This document shows, piece by piece, positions 1 through 8,430 of a DNA stretch of 36,566 nt. The stretch lies in contig CAIYWI010000052.1 of NCBI GenBank assembly GCA_903929885.1, positions 1-36,566 of the forward strand, given 5' to 3'. The notes under the pieces were generated by a model that worked only from the letters and a program-made list of their open reading frames with translations, was not told the DNA's origin and did not search any database. Numbering within the stretch: position 1 is the stretch's first letter; the number at the start of each line of letters is the position of its first letter. Both the position numbers and the translations under genes were made by a program. The DNA is from an uncultured Phycisphaerales bacterium (GTDB taxonomy: Bacteria; Planctomycetota; Phycisphaerae; Phycisphaerales; UBA1924).

Positions 1-891
1 CGCGAACCGCTCGAGCACGTGCTGCTCCACGGCCCGCCGGGCCTGGGCAAGACGACCTTGGCGTCGGTGCTGTCGCAGGAGATGGGCACCAAGCTCGTGT
101 CGACCTCGGGCCCCGCTCTCGCACGCGGGACGGATCTGGTCTCCGCGCTCACCCGTCTGCAGCAGGGCGACATTCTCTTCATCGACGAGATCCATCGACT
201 GCCCATCGCCGTCGAGGAGTTCGTCTATCCGGCGATGGAGGACTTCCGCATCGACGTGACGCTCGACAGCGGCATGGCGGCGAGAACGGTGCAGGTGCGA
301 TGCAAGCCCTTCACGATGATCGGCGCCACCACCCGCGCCGGGCTGCTGTCGTCCCCGCTGCGGTCGCGGTTCGGCATCGTCCACCACCTGCGGTACTACA
401 CCCGCGAGGAACTGCTCACCATCCTTGAACGCAGCGCGAGGCTGCTGGGCGTGCCCCGCGTGCAACCCGGCTCGCTCGACACGCTGGCGGCGTGCTCCCG
501 GGGCACGCCCCGGATCGCCAACCGCCTGCTCCGGCGAGTCCGCGATTACGCAACGGTGAAGGGCGACGGGGCCATCACGCGCGAGATGGTGGACCGGGCG
601 CTGTCCCTCGAGGGAGTTGACTCGCTCGGGCTCGACGATCTCGACCGCGCGTACCTCAGGACCATCGGCACGACCTACCGCTGCGGACCCGTGGGGCTCG
701 AGGCCATCGCCGCGACGATGAACGAGGATCCCGGCACGCTGGAGGACGTGGTCGAGCCATTCCTCCTGCAGATGGGGTTCTTGGCGCGAACCCGCCGCGG
801 ACGGGCGCTGACCTCGCAAGGCGCGGCCCACATGAAACTGACCTATATCGCCCCCGATCAGCCGGAATCACCCCTCTTCGAGCCGGGCTGA
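1..891 (+). CDS. ruvB: Holliday junction branch migration DNA helicase RuvB (5' end cut by window)
   Basis: RuvB is the hexameric AAA+ motor that drives branch migration of Holliday junctions with RuvA. The frame is open from base 1, so the gene starts upstream of the window and about 40-50 N-terminal residues are missing, judging by the usual length near 340-350. In the 296-residue fragment I see Walker A GPPGLGKT at 11-18, Walker B FIDEIH at 60-65, sensor 1 GATTRAG at 108-114 and the arginine-finger segment RSRF at 121-124. The C-terminal winged-helix part (YRCGPVGLEAIA onward) is also present. The stop TGA is at 889-891. The next gene begins 150 bp downstream, so co-transcription with the ATP synthase genes cannot be judged. 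Confidence 0.96.
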   Translation, partial: REPLEHVLLHGPPGLGKTTLASVLSQEMGTKLVSTSGPALARGTDLVSALTRLQQGDILFIDEIHRLPIAVEEFVYPAMEDFRIDVTLDSGMAARTVQVRCKPFTMIGATTRAGLLSSPLRSRFGIVHHLRYYTREELLTILERSARLLGVPRVQPGSLDTLAACSRGTPRIANRLLRRVRDYATVKGDGAITREMVDRALSLEGVDSLGLDDLDRAYLRTIGTTYRCGPVGLEAIAATMNEDPGTLEDVVEPFLLQMGFLARTRRGRALTSQGAAHMKLTYIAPDQPESPLFEPG

Positions 892-999
892 GTGGAGCGT
901 CGGTCGACCGGGGCCCGCGAAGGGGAACCGGCGACCGTTCGGGTTCCAACCGGCGTCGGCGATGAACGCCCGGATCTGGCAATCCGCGGCATCGGCCCC

Positions 1000-1005
1000 T
1001 ACGCT
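1000..1005 (+). promoter_or_regulatory. possible -10 box (TACGCT) before the ATP synthase cluster
   Basis: TACGCT lies 36 nt before the ATG at 1042 in otherwise GC-rich DNA. It resembles the TAnnnT boxes seen before many other genes here. No clear -35 element is visible. It could start the atp transcript. Confidence 0.3.
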
Positions 1006-1041
1006 TGCCTCCCTCCCGTCCGATCCCCGGGCGAGGGGTCC

Positions 1042-1500
1042 ATGACACAGCAGCAGGACCAATCCGATCGCTTCTCGCCCGTCCCGATGGTGGCGGCGAT
1101 GCTGGCCGCGCCCGCGGCGGCGGCGGGCTTGGCCTTGGCGCTGGCGGGCGCCCTGAACTGGACGACCGGCGAGCACTCGTGGTCGGCCTTTCAGACGGCG
1201 GGCGCCGCGGCGGCGTGCTGGATGGTCGGCGGGCTTCTTGGCGTGGTGGTGATGGCCGCCACGACGAGTCTTCGGTCCCGCCGCTTGGCGGCGGGGATGA
1301 TCGCCTCGTCGCTGACTCGCGCGGGCATCGCCCTTGTCGACGCGTTGGCGTTGACGCTGCTGGTGCGTCCCGAGATGAAGATCTTCTGGTCGGCGTTTCT
1401 CGCGGCCGGCCTTCTGTGTCTGGTGATCGAGACGTTGTGGTCGATGTCGGCGCTCAAGCGCGTGTCGGGGCCCTTGGCGGCGCCGGCGCCCGCGACCTGA
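1042..1500 (+). CDS. small integral membrane protein, AtpI-like, first gene of atp cluster
   Basis: This 152-residue protein is almost entirely hydrophobic, with about four predicted membrane helices (near residues 13-35, 57-77, 90-113 and 117-142). It sits 41 bp upstream of atpB. Many bacteria carry the assembly factor AtpI (UncI), a four-helix membrane protein, at this place. The position and topology therefore suggest an AtpI-like role in c-ring assembly; sequence similarity alone is too weak for me to name it. The frame is open from 892, but I chose ATG 1042 because the 50 residues before it are Arg/Pro/Gly-rich and do not look like protein. Alternative: an unrelated small membrane protein. 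Confidence 0.7.
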   Translation: MTQQQDQSDRFSPVPMVAAMLAAPAAAAGLALALAGALNWTTGEHSWSAFQTAGAAAACWMVGGLLGVVVMAATTSLRSRRLAAGMIASSLTRAGIALVDALALTLLVRPEMKIFWSAFLAAGLLCLVIETLWSMSALKRVSGPLAAPAPAT

Positions 1501-1541
1501 GCGTCGTGAGCCCTTGCTGAGTTTCTGTCGGCGCACGCCGA

Positions 1542-2507
1542 ATGTCGGAGACGCTTCGAATGACGACGAACCTGCAGACATCGCTGCTGACGCTGGCCGC
1601 CGAGGGCGGACCCAACCCGGTGCAGCACGTGGTGAATCATTACTTCTGGGGCCAGGATGTCGACGGCCAGCACGTCTGGCTGTGGTCAGCGCACACCGGG
1701 ACGCTGGCGCTGGCGGGCCTGCTGACGGTGGTGACGCTCCTGTGGGCTTCGTCGCACATCGCGACGGGTCCGGAGTCGCAGGGGGCCAAGCGGTTCGTGA
1801 CCAGCAATCCGCTGGCGCACATGATCGAGGTGATCTGCTCGTACCTGCGCGACAACACGGTCAAGCCGCTGCTGCACGGGCGGACCGACGGGTTCATGCC
1901 CTTCCTGTGGACGATCTTCTTCTTCATCCTGTTCAACAACCTGCTGGGCCTGGTGCCGCTGATCGATCTGGTCGCCCTGGTGGGCCCCCACGAGTGGCAC
2001 GCGGCGCACGCCTCGCCCATCGGCGGCACGGCGACGCAGAACATCTGGGTGACGGGCGCGTTGGCGGTGGTGTCGGCCCTTGTGGTGAACCTGGCCGGCG
2101 TGCGGGCGCTCGGCATCGGCGGCTACGTGCACCACCTGACGGCGGGAACGCCGTGGTATCTCTGGCCGTTGATGATCCCCATCGAGATCATGGGCACGGT
2201 GATCAAGCCGGTGGCCTTGGCGATTCGTCTCTTCGCGAACATGAGCGCCGGTCACATCCTGATGGCCGTGCTCTTCGGATTCGCCGGCGCGGGCCTGACC
2301 ACGATCGAGAACGCCCTGCTGGGCTACGGCGTGACGGCGGTTTCGGCGGTGGCCACCTTCGCCATCTACTTCCTCGAGCTCTTCGTCGCGTTCCTCCAGG
2401 CCTTCGTCTTCATGTTCCTGACGACGGTCTTCATCAGCCAACTCAGCCATCACCATGATGAACACGAGCATGGTGATGCTCACGGTCACGAGCACGCTCA
2501 CGCGTGA
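1542..2507 (+). CDS. atpB: F-type ATP synthase subunit a (F0)
   Basis: Subunit a forms the two proton half-channels beside the c-ring. The 321-residue protein has the family hallmark RLFANMSAGH at 229-238, in which Arg229 is the essential stator arginine. The ELFVAFLQAFVF helix follows at 279-290. Several hydrophobic helices are evident (52-70, 121-145, 169-190, 208-228, 238-255, 264-297). The C-terminus is odd: residues 303-320 contain nine His together with Asp and Glu. ATG 1542 is the longest start; ATG 1560 (MTTN) is an alternative. It is followed after 111 bp by atpE. Confidence 0.96.
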   Translation: MSETLRMTTNLQTSLLTLAAEGGPNPVQHVVNHYFWGQDVDGQHVWLWSAHTGTLALAGLLTVVTLLWASSHIATGPESQGAKRFVTSNPLAHMIEVICSYLRDNTVKPLLHGRTDGFMPFLWTIFFFILFNNLLGLVPLIDLVALVGPHEWHAAHASPIGGTATQNIWVTGALAVVSALVVNLAGVRALGIGGYVHHLTAGTPWYLWPLMIPIEIMGTVIKPVALAIRLFANMSAGHILMAVLFGFAGAGLTTIENALLGYGVTAVSAVATFAIYFLELFVAFLQAFVFMFLTTVFISQLSHHHDEHEHGDAHGHEHAHA

Positions 2508-2577
2508 ATGACGGACCCGGTCCTGGCCCCTCGGGCACGGACCACCTGCAGACGCTCGTGTGAACTCCAACGTCGGC

Positions 2578-2595
2578 CGCCGGGGAGACCCGGCG
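2578..2595 (+). promoter_or_regulatory. hairpin with GAGA tetraloop in the atpE 5' leader
   Basis: CGCCGGG (2578-2584), loop GAGA, CCCGGCG (2589-2595) form a perfect 7-bp stem. It ends 6 nt before the AAAGGG ribosome-binding site of atpE (2602-2607). A 5' hairpin could stabilise or set the translation rate of the highly expressed c subunit; this role is inferred. Confidence 0.45.
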
Positions 2596-2612
2596 TCCAA
2601 GAAAGGGATTGA

Positions 2613-2924
<312 letters not shown>

Positions 2925-2973
2925 TGGCCTTCGCGGCGCGTCCTCGGGCGTGTCGCGTGCAGCGCATGAACTC

Positions 2974-3007
2974 CGTCCGATCCGGGAGACCTGATCGGAC
3001 GCATTTT
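2974..3007 (+). terminator. intercistronic terminator-like hairpin between atpE and atpF
   Basis: CGTCCGATC (2974-2982) and GATCGGACG (2993-3001) form a perfect 9-bp stem with a 10-nt loop, followed by CATTTT. It has the shape of a weak intrinsic terminator inside the operon. It could give partial termination or 3'-end protection and so raise atpE expression over atpF and atpH, matching the many c subunits per complex. The function is inferred. Confidence 0.55.
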
Positions 3008-3076
3008 CGGGGGCGGCTCCCGCCGCCCGTGAATGACTCCTTGGTCCGTCACGCACTCCAGAAAGGGACGACGCTC

Positions 3077-3679
3077 GTGTCCAACCTCATGAACAAGATC
3101 CTGCTCGCCATCGTCGCCAACGGCATGACCCTCACCGCCATGGCCGGGGAACAGGGCGCTGCTCACGAAACGCAGGAACTGATCGCCAAGCCCAACCAGG
3201 GCGCGGCGACGGCCATCACCACCTTGGTGGTCTTCGGCCTGGTCTTCGCCGTGCTGGCGACGGCCGTGTGGCCCAAGATCTTGAAGGGCCTCAAGGACCG
3301 CGAGGAGAAGATCCGCGAGGAGATCGAGTCGGCGGAGATGGCCCGTCAGCAGGCCAAGGACGCCCTCGAGCAATACCAGCAGAGCCTGGCCCAGGCTCGC
3401 ACCGAGGCGGCCAAGATGCTCGAGACGACCCGCGCCCAGCAGGCCCAGCTCGCCGCCGAGCTCAAGGCCAAGGCCGACACCGAGCTCGCCCAGCTCCGCG
3501 AGCGGGCGATGAAGGACATCGAGGCCGCCAAGCGAGCGGCCGTCTCCGAGATCTACAACGAGTCGGGTCGACTGGCCGCGACGATGGCGGCGAAGATCCT
3601 GCGTCGCGCCGTGAACGCCGACGACACCCAGAAGCTCATCGATGAATCGATCAGCGAGCTTCAGGCCTCGCGCAACTGA
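3077..3679 (+). CDS. atpF: F-type ATP synthase subunit b (F0 stator stalk)
   Basis: Subunit b anchors the peripheral stalk and binds delta. The 200-residue product has one membrane helix at about 45-65, then WPKILKGL and a long, highly charged helix to the C-terminus, rich in Glu, Lys, Ala and Gln as expected for the right-handed coiled coil. Ahead of the membrane helix, residues 1-23 form a second hydrophobic segment ending in TAMA-G that looks like a cleavable signal peptide, an unusual addition. I chose GTG 3077 because AAAGGG at 3062-3067 lies 9 nt before it; ATG 3089 is the alternative. The open frame extends upstream through atpE, but that part is a shadow. Confidence 0.9.
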   Translation: MSNLMNKILLAIVANGMTLTAMAGEQGAAHETQELIAKPNQGAATAITTLVVFGLVFAVLATAVWPKILKGLKDREEKIREEIESAEMARQQAKDALEQYQQSLAQARTEAAKMLETTRAQQAQLAAELKAKADTELAQLRERAMKDIEAAKRAAVSEIYNESGRLAATMAAKILRRAVNADDTQKLIDESISELQASRN

Positions 3680-3723
3680 GCCCCTTCTCCCCGAGACAGA
3701 CGCCGCCCACGGAGCGCAGCCAC

Positions 3724-4332
3724 ATGCCCCTGATCGACACCGCACCCGACGCCGTCGCCCGCATCTACGCCCACAGCCTGCTCGAGATGGTCAAGCCCGC
3801 CGGCCGCGAGGCCGTCGAGTCGACGCTCGCCGAACTCGAGGACATCCTCGAGTTCGCCCGCTCCAACGCCCGGTTCGCCGAGTTCCTCTCGTCGCGGATC
3901 GTGCCCGCCGGCCCGCGCGGCGAGACGCTCGAGCGGATCTTCAAGGGCCGCGCCAGCGACACCGTCCGCAAGTTCCTGCTCGTGCTCAACATGAAGGACC
4001 GGCTGGCCCACCTGCCGGCCATCGTCGCCGCGTACGAGTCGCTCGTGCAGGAGTCCTTCGGCCGCATCGAGGTCGATGTCTACACCGCCCACACCCTCGG
4101 CCAGGACGCTGTGCAGTCGCTGCGGGGCCGCCTCGCCGACGCCCTCAAGCGCGACGTGATCGTCTATCCCTACGTCGACGAGCGGATGATCGGCGGCGTG
4201 AAGTTCCGCATCGGCGACCAGTTCATCGACGCCTCGGTCGCCACCCGTCTTCGCGACATGCAGGACAAGATCCACCGCGACGGAGCGGCTCGCATTCGCT
4301 CGTCGCTCGATCGCATCGTCGACGGGCAGTGA
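3724..4332 (+). CDS. atpH: F-type ATP synthase subunit delta (F1 stalk, OSCP)
   Basis: Subunit delta (OSCP) connects the b stalk to the top of the alpha-beta hexamer. The 202-residue protein has the typical N-terminal helical domain (ARIYAHSLLEM, then FLSSRIVP and FLLVLNMKDRLAHLPAIV) and the C-terminal segment ending with GGVKFRIGDQFIDASVATRLRDM near 158-180, the conserved delta signature. It lies 44 bp after atpF. It is the last gene of this cluster: a terminator and then pgk follow, so alpha, gamma, beta and epsilon must be encoded elsewhere. Confidence 0.93.
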   Translation: MPLIDTAPDAVARIYAHSLLEMVKPAGREAVESTLAELEDILEFARSNARFAEFLSSRIVPAGPRGETLERIFKGRASDTVRKFLLVLNMKDRLAHLPAIVAAYESLVQESFGRIEVDVYTAHTLGQDAVQSLRGRLADALKRDVIVYPYVDERMIGGVKFRIGDQFIDASVATRLRDMQDKIHRDGAARIRSSLDRIVDGQ

Positions 4333-4378
4333 AACCCCCGGGCCCTCGCGGTCCGTCCATGCCGTTTGCGTTCGTTCC

Positions 4379-4408
4379 GGCCGCGGCTCGCCCCGCGGCC
4401 TTTTCCTT
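4379..4408 (+). terminator. rho-independent terminator of the atp cluster
   Basis: GGCCGCGG (4379-4386), loop CTCGCC, CCGCGGCC (4393-4400) make a perfect 8-bp GC stem followed by TTTTCCTT. It lies 46 bp after the atpH stop and before the pgk promoter region, so it closes the five-gene atp transcript. Confidence 0.75.
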
Positions 4409-4442
4409 GGATTGCACCCCGGCAGCGAACGTGCCGCTTCCG

Positions 4443-4448
4443 TACACT
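4443..4448 (+). promoter_or_regulatory. possible -10 box of pgk (TACACT)
   Basis: TACACT lies 48 nt before the pgk start and just after the atp terminator. No convincing -35 element is seen. It resembles the TATACT and TATGCT boxes elsewhere in the window. Confidence 0.35.
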
Positions 4449-4496
4449 CCGCCTCCCCGCGGACGGTGTCCCCGGGCTTTCAGGAAGGATTGCATC

Positions 4497-5702
4497 ATGG
4501 CCAAGAAGACCATCGCCCAGCTCGAAGTGTCCGGCAAGCGGGTGCTCATCCGCGTCGACTTCAACGTCCCCATCGAGAACGGTGCGATCTCCGACGATCG
4601 CCGCATCGCCTCGGCGGTTCCGACGATCAAGAGCGTCATCAGCCGCGGCGGCAAGGCCGTGCTCCTGTCGCACATGGGCCGCCCCGAGGGAACCGGCTAC
4701 GTCGCCGAGGATTCGCTCAAGCCCTGCGCCGATCGACTGTCCAAGCTCCTTGGCATCCCGGTGGGCTTCCCGAGCCACGACTGCGCCGATGCCGACGCAG
4801 CCGCGGCCGTCAACGCCATGAAGAACGGCGACGTCGTGCTGCTCGAGAACCTCCGCTTCCACAAGGCCGAGAAGAAGGGCGATGCGACGTTCGCCGCCAA
4901 GCTCGCGGCGTACGGCGACATCTACGTCAACGACGCCTTCGGCACCAGCCACCGGCCCGACGCCTCCATGGTCGCCGTGCCCAAGGCGATGGCGGTCAAG
5001 CCCCGCGTGAGCGGACTGCTCGTCGAGAAGGAGATCAAGTTCCTCTCCGAGGCCCTCGCCAAGCCCGCCAAGCCCTTCGTCGTGGTGCTCGGCGGCGCGA
5101 AGGTGAGCGACAAGATGGCGTGCATCGAGAACCTGCTGCCCAAGGCCGACGCCGTGCTCGTGGGCGGCGCGATGGCGTACACGTTCCTCAAGGCGCAGGG
5201 GCATGGCGTTGGCACCAGCCGCGTCGAGGAGGATCGCCTCAAGGACGCCAAGCGGATGCTTGATCTTGCCGCCAAGCTCAAGTGCGACCTGCACCTGCCC
5301 ACCGACCACGTCTGCGGCAACTCGTTCAGCGAGGCCCCCTCCGACATCGAGGTCTTCGACGGCGCGATCAAGGACGGCTTCATGGGCCTGGACATCGGCC
5401 CCAAGACGCAGACCCGATACGCCATGACGCTCCGCAAGGCCAAGACGATCGTGTGGAACGGCCCGATGGGCGTCTTCGAGTGGAAGGCCTTCGCCACCGG
5501 CACCCAGCAGGTGGCCAAGGCCATCGCGCATGCCACCAAGGAGGGCGCGGCGAGCATCGTCGGCGGCGGCGACTCCGCGGCGGCGGTCGAGCAGTTCGGC
5601 CTCGCCGACCAGATGACGCACGTCTCGACCGGGGGCGGCGCGAGTCTCGAGATGCTCGAGGGCAAGCGGTTCGAGAGCGTGGACCTGCTCGACGAGGCGT
5701 GA
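4497..5702 (+). CDS. pgk: phosphoglycerate kinase
   Basis: Pgk transfers phosphate between 1,3-bisphosphoglycerate and ADP in glycolysis. The 401-residue protein matches the usual length. Seen in the sequence: the substrate-binding segment VDFNVP (20-25), SHMGRPEG (58-65), LLENLRF, FGTSHR and the C-terminal nucleotide region GGGDS (356-360) and STGGGASLE (377-385). The start is ATG 4497 with AGGAAGGA 7 nt upstream. The longer open frame from 3642 runs through atpH in another frame and is a shadow. The gene has its own putative promoter after the atp terminator. Confidence 0.97.
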   Translation: MAKKTIAQLEVSGKRVLIRVDFNVPIENGAISDDRRIASAVPTIKSVISRGGKAVLLSHMGRPEGTGYVAEDSLKPCADRLSKLLGIPVGFPSHDCADADAAAAVNAMKNGDVVLLENLRFHKAEKKGDATFAAKLAAYGDIYVNDAFGTSHRPDASMVAVPKAMAVKPRVSGLLVEKEIKFLSEALAKPAKPFVVVLGGAKVSDKMACIENLLPKADAVLVGGAMAYTFLKAQGHGVGTSRVEEDRLKDAKRMLDLAAKLKCDLHLPTDHVCGNSFSEAPSDIEVFDGAIKDGFMGLDIGPKTQTRYAMTLRKAKTIVWNGPMGVFEWKAFATGTQQVAKAIAHATKEGAASIVGGGDSAAAVEQFGLADQMTHVSTGGGASLEMLEGKRFESVDLLDEA

Positions 5703-5731
5703 TCCGGGCGCCGCGCAGGCCCGCCCGAAGC

Positions 5732-5756
5732 GGTGCGAACCCCTGGCGTTCGCACC
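5732..5756 (+). terminator. hairpin after pgk, possible terminator
   Basis: GGTGCGAAC (5732-5740) and GTTCGCACC (5748-5756) form a perfect 9-bp stem with a 7-nt loop, 30 bp after the pgk stop. No T-tract follows, so termination is only a possibility. Confidence 0.45.
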
Positions 5757-5881
5757 CCGTTCGGAGCGACCTCGCACGTCCGATCACTGCAACGGTTCTC
5801 CGCACGGGGCGACAATAATGCCTCCCGAGGCAGGCGCGCGCGACGCGTGCTTCTGGTTGCGACCCCAAGAGGAGAGAGCAC

Positions 5882-7078
5882 GTGTCGACCCTGATGTCCC
5901 GCTGCGTTGGATGGCTGCGTCACGCCGCGATCGCGGCGAGCGTGGCGATGGGCGGTTCGGCCTGGGCGCAGCCATGCTGCGAAACCTTTCCGGTCGCGAT
6001 CGACTGCCTCGGCTGGGGGCAGGAGTGCGGGTTTCGCGAGTCCTTCACCCTGATGCCACGCTCGAACCCCGCGACGTTCTCCATCACGACCTCGCCGGCG
6101 ATGTGCTCGAACGTGGATCTCAACATCTACATCAACGGATCGCTCGCCATCACCCTTCCCTGCGTCGCCCCGGGCACGTCTCCCAGCCCCGTCAGCATCA
6201 CGACCGATTTGCCCTCGCCCCCGATTCTGATCGAGATCGAAGCCGTTGGATGCGAGGGCGGGTGCAATACGGGCATCCTGACGGGGTGGTCCGGAACCAT
6301 CGAGGCCTGCGCGGATCAGGCGCCGATCGTTCAGGATCTCGCCCCCCAGACCCTGTGCGGACTGCCGTCCTCCTTCTTCGCCTCCGCCGAGGCGCCTTGG
6401 CCGCTGACCTACCGCTGGTACCTCAACAACACCGAGATTCCCGACGACGGCATCGTCGCCCACGGAGCCACCACCAACTTCCTCACGCTGCTGCCCGGTG
6501 CGGTCCCGCCGGGACACTTCACCCTGTCGTACGCGGCCATCTCGCCCTGCGGGGAGATCGTCTATTCCAACCCCACCCTGATGATGCTCGAGGCGGGCCA
6601 GCCGCCGATCATCACGCTCCATCCGGAGTCCCAGACGGGGTGCGTCGGCGGTGAAGCTGCGTTCCGCTGCGAGGCCACCAGCAACAGCCTGCAGGTGTGG
6701 TTCACCGGCCCTCGCTCCTCGCCCACCGTCGTGCTCGACGTGCCGGGCTACATCGAGGGCAGCAACTCCGACACGCTGCGGTTCACCAACCTCACCGAGT
6801 TCGAGGACAACCTCGAACTCTTCTCCGTCATCTTCAACGAGTGCGGCACTACCGTGGTCTCCACCAGCGCGTTCCTCACCGTGCTGCCCGAGGGGGCGTG
6901 CGGCGTCCCGTGTCCGGCCGACTTCAACCAGGACGGCGGCGTCGACGGGGCCGACATCGATTCGTTCTTTGGCGCCTGGGAAACCGGCGATTCTGGCGCG
7001 GACGTCAACTTCGACGGCGGCGTCGACGGCGGCGACATCGACACGTTCTTCGCGGCGTGGGAGGCCGGCGGCTGCTGA
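5882..7078 (+). CDS. secreted Cys-rich protein with Ig-like region and dockerin-like C-terminal tag (paralog 1)
   Basis: Function unknown. The 398-residue product begins with a signal peptide (cleavage near AWA-Q, residue 29). A Cys-rich N-terminal domain follows (about 30-140), then Ig/PKD-like beta regions (about 150-335; one begins near 240 with PPIITLHPESQTGC). Residues 344-398 carry two DxNxDGGVDGxD calcium-loop motifs, similar to dockerin type I repeats and common at the C-termini of planctomycete exported proteins. GTG 5882 is chosen because AAGAGGAGAGA at about 5868-5878 precedes it; ATG 5894 is possible. The next gene is a close paralog in tandem. The product is probably a cell-surface or extracellular structural protein. 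Confidence 0.82.
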   Translation: MSTLMSRCVGWLRHAAIAASVAMGGSAWAQPCCETFPVAIDCLGWGQECGFRESFTLMPRSNPATFSITTSPAMCSNVDLNIYINGSLAITLPCVAPGTSPSPVSITTDLPSPPILIEIEAVGCEGGCNTGILTGWSGTIEACADQAPIVQDLAPQTLCGLPSSFFASAEAPWPLTYRWYLNNTEIPDDGIVAHGATTNFLTLLPGAVPPGHFTLSYAAISPCGEIVYSNPTLMMLEAGQPPIITLHPESQTGCVGGEAAFRCEATSNSLQVWFTGPRSSPTVVLDVPGYIEGSNSDTLRFTNLTEFEDNLELFSVIFNECGTTVVSTSAFLTVLPEGACGVPCPADFNQDGGVDGADIDSFFGAWETGDSGADVNFDGGVDGGDIDTFFAAWEAGGC

Positions 7079-7205
7079 TCGTTCAACCCAAGGCGGCCGA
7101 CGGGGCCCCATGCCCGCAAGTCAGGTCGTTTGCCGCCTCAACTCGTGTGGTCACGCCCGCGGCTCGCGTCGAGTGCGCCGGGGCCGTTTCTGGAGGAGAG
7201 ATCCC

Positions 7206-8399
7206 ATGCTTGCATCGATGTGTCCCCGTTTCCGCTCGCTGCGTCGCGTCGTTCTGGCGGCGGCGGTCGCCCTTGTCGGCGCGTCCGCCCAGGCCCAACC
7301 CTGCTGCGCGACGACGCCTGTGTTCATGGACTGCATGGCGGATGGCCAGCATTGCGGCAATCGGACCGGCTTCAGCATCAACTCCCGTTCCGACGAGATT
7401 CAAGTCACGATCGAAACCTCGCCGACGATGTGCTCGGAGATGGCATTTGAGATCCGCGTCGACGGCTTTCTGACGTACCTCACCGACTTCCTCGGGCCGT
7501 CGCAGAGCACCGGGGCCATCACCATCGCGGGGATGACCGGCGCTCACTACGTCGAGGTCGAGGCGGTGGGACGGGTGGGCGGATGCAACACCGGCGTCCT
7601 TCAGGGATGGTCGGGCGCCATCACGATGTGCGTCGATCAGTCCCCGATCGTCTACGACCTGTGGGCGCAGACGCTGTGCGATCTCCCCGGGCACTTTTTC
7701 GCCATCACCGACGCGCCGTGGCCGCTGATCTACAACTGGTATCTCAACGGCACCGCGCTCGTCGACGACGGCGTGACCGTCGTGGGCGCGAGCACCAGCT
7801 TTCTCACGCTGCTCCCCGGTGCGGTCATGCCCGGCGACTTCATCCTCGAGTTCGAGGCCATCACCAACTGCGGCGAAGTCGTCCGCTCCAATCAGACCAC
7901 GATGACCCTGCTGGAGCCCCAACCCCCGATCATCACGCTGGAACCCGAGTCGCAGACCGGGTGCGTCGGCGGCGAGGCCGTCTTCCGCTGCGAGGCCACC
8001 AACAACAGCCTCCAGGTGTGGTTCTACGGTCCCGCTTCCTCGCCCACCGTCGTGCTCGACGTGCCGGGCTACATCGAAGGCAGCAACTCCGACACCCTGC
8101 GATTCACCAACCTCAGCGAGTTCGACGACAACCTCGAACTCTTCTCCGTCATCTTCAACGACTGCGGCACCGCCGTCACGTCCACCAGCGCGTTCCTCAC
8201 CGTGCTGCCCGAAGGGGCCTGCGGAGTGCCCTGCCCCGCCGACTTCAACCAGGATGGGGGCGTCGACGGCGGCGACGTCGACGCCTTCTTCTCGGCGTGG
8301 GAGACCGGAGACGGCGCGGCTGACGTGAACCAGGACGGCGGCGTCGACGGCAGCGACATCGACACGTTCTTCACGGCGTGGGAGGCGGGCGGCTGCTGA
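7206..8399 (+). CDS. secreted Cys-rich protein with Ig-like region and dockerin-like C-terminal tag (paralog 2)
   Basis: This 397-residue product is a tandem paralog of the gene at 5882-7078 with the same architecture: signal peptide (cleavage near AQA-Q, residue 30), Cys-rich N-terminal domain, beta-rich region and two calcium-loop motifs in the last 55 residues. The last 160 or so residues are nearly identical to paralog 1 and the DNA is also very close there, while the N-terminal 200 residues differ much more. ATG 7206 is chosen because GGAGGAGAG lies just upstream; the frame is open from 6651 but that stretch is a shadow of paralog 1. It ends 31 bp before the convergent pheS. Confidence 0.82.
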   Translation: MLASMCPRFRSLRRVVLAAAVALVGASAQAQPCCATTPVFMDCMADGQHCGNRTGFSINSRSDEIQVTIETSPTMCSEMAFEIRVDGFLTYLTDFLGPSQSTGAITIAGMTGAHYVEVEAVGRVGGCNTGVLQGWSGAITMCVDQSPIVYDLWAQTLCDLPGHFFAITDAPWPLIYNWYLNGTALVDDGVTVVGASTSFLTLLPGAVMPGDFILEFEAITNCGEVVRSNQTTMTLLEPQPPIITLEPESQTGCVGGEAVFRCEATNNSLQVWFYGPASSPTVVLDVPGYIEGSNSDTLRFTNLSEFDDNLELFSVIFNDCGTAVTSTSAFLTVLPEGACGVPCPADFNQDGGVDGGDVDAFFSAWETGDGAADVNQDGGVDGSDIDTFFTAWEAGGC

Positions 8400-8430
8400 G
8401 CGCGGGGCCGACGGCGGCGGGCCCGACCGA

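Noticed and set aside
4170..5777. 535-codon minus-strand open frame over pgk
   Set aside because: It is a shadow of pgk and atpH in high-GC DNA: low-complexity His/Gly/Arg-rich translation with no motif, and the plus strand holds clear genes.
4922..7111. 729-codon minus-strand open frame over pgk and the first secreted paralog
   Set aside because: Antisense of certain genes, with Arg/Gly-rich translation; GC-rich third positions keep such frames open.
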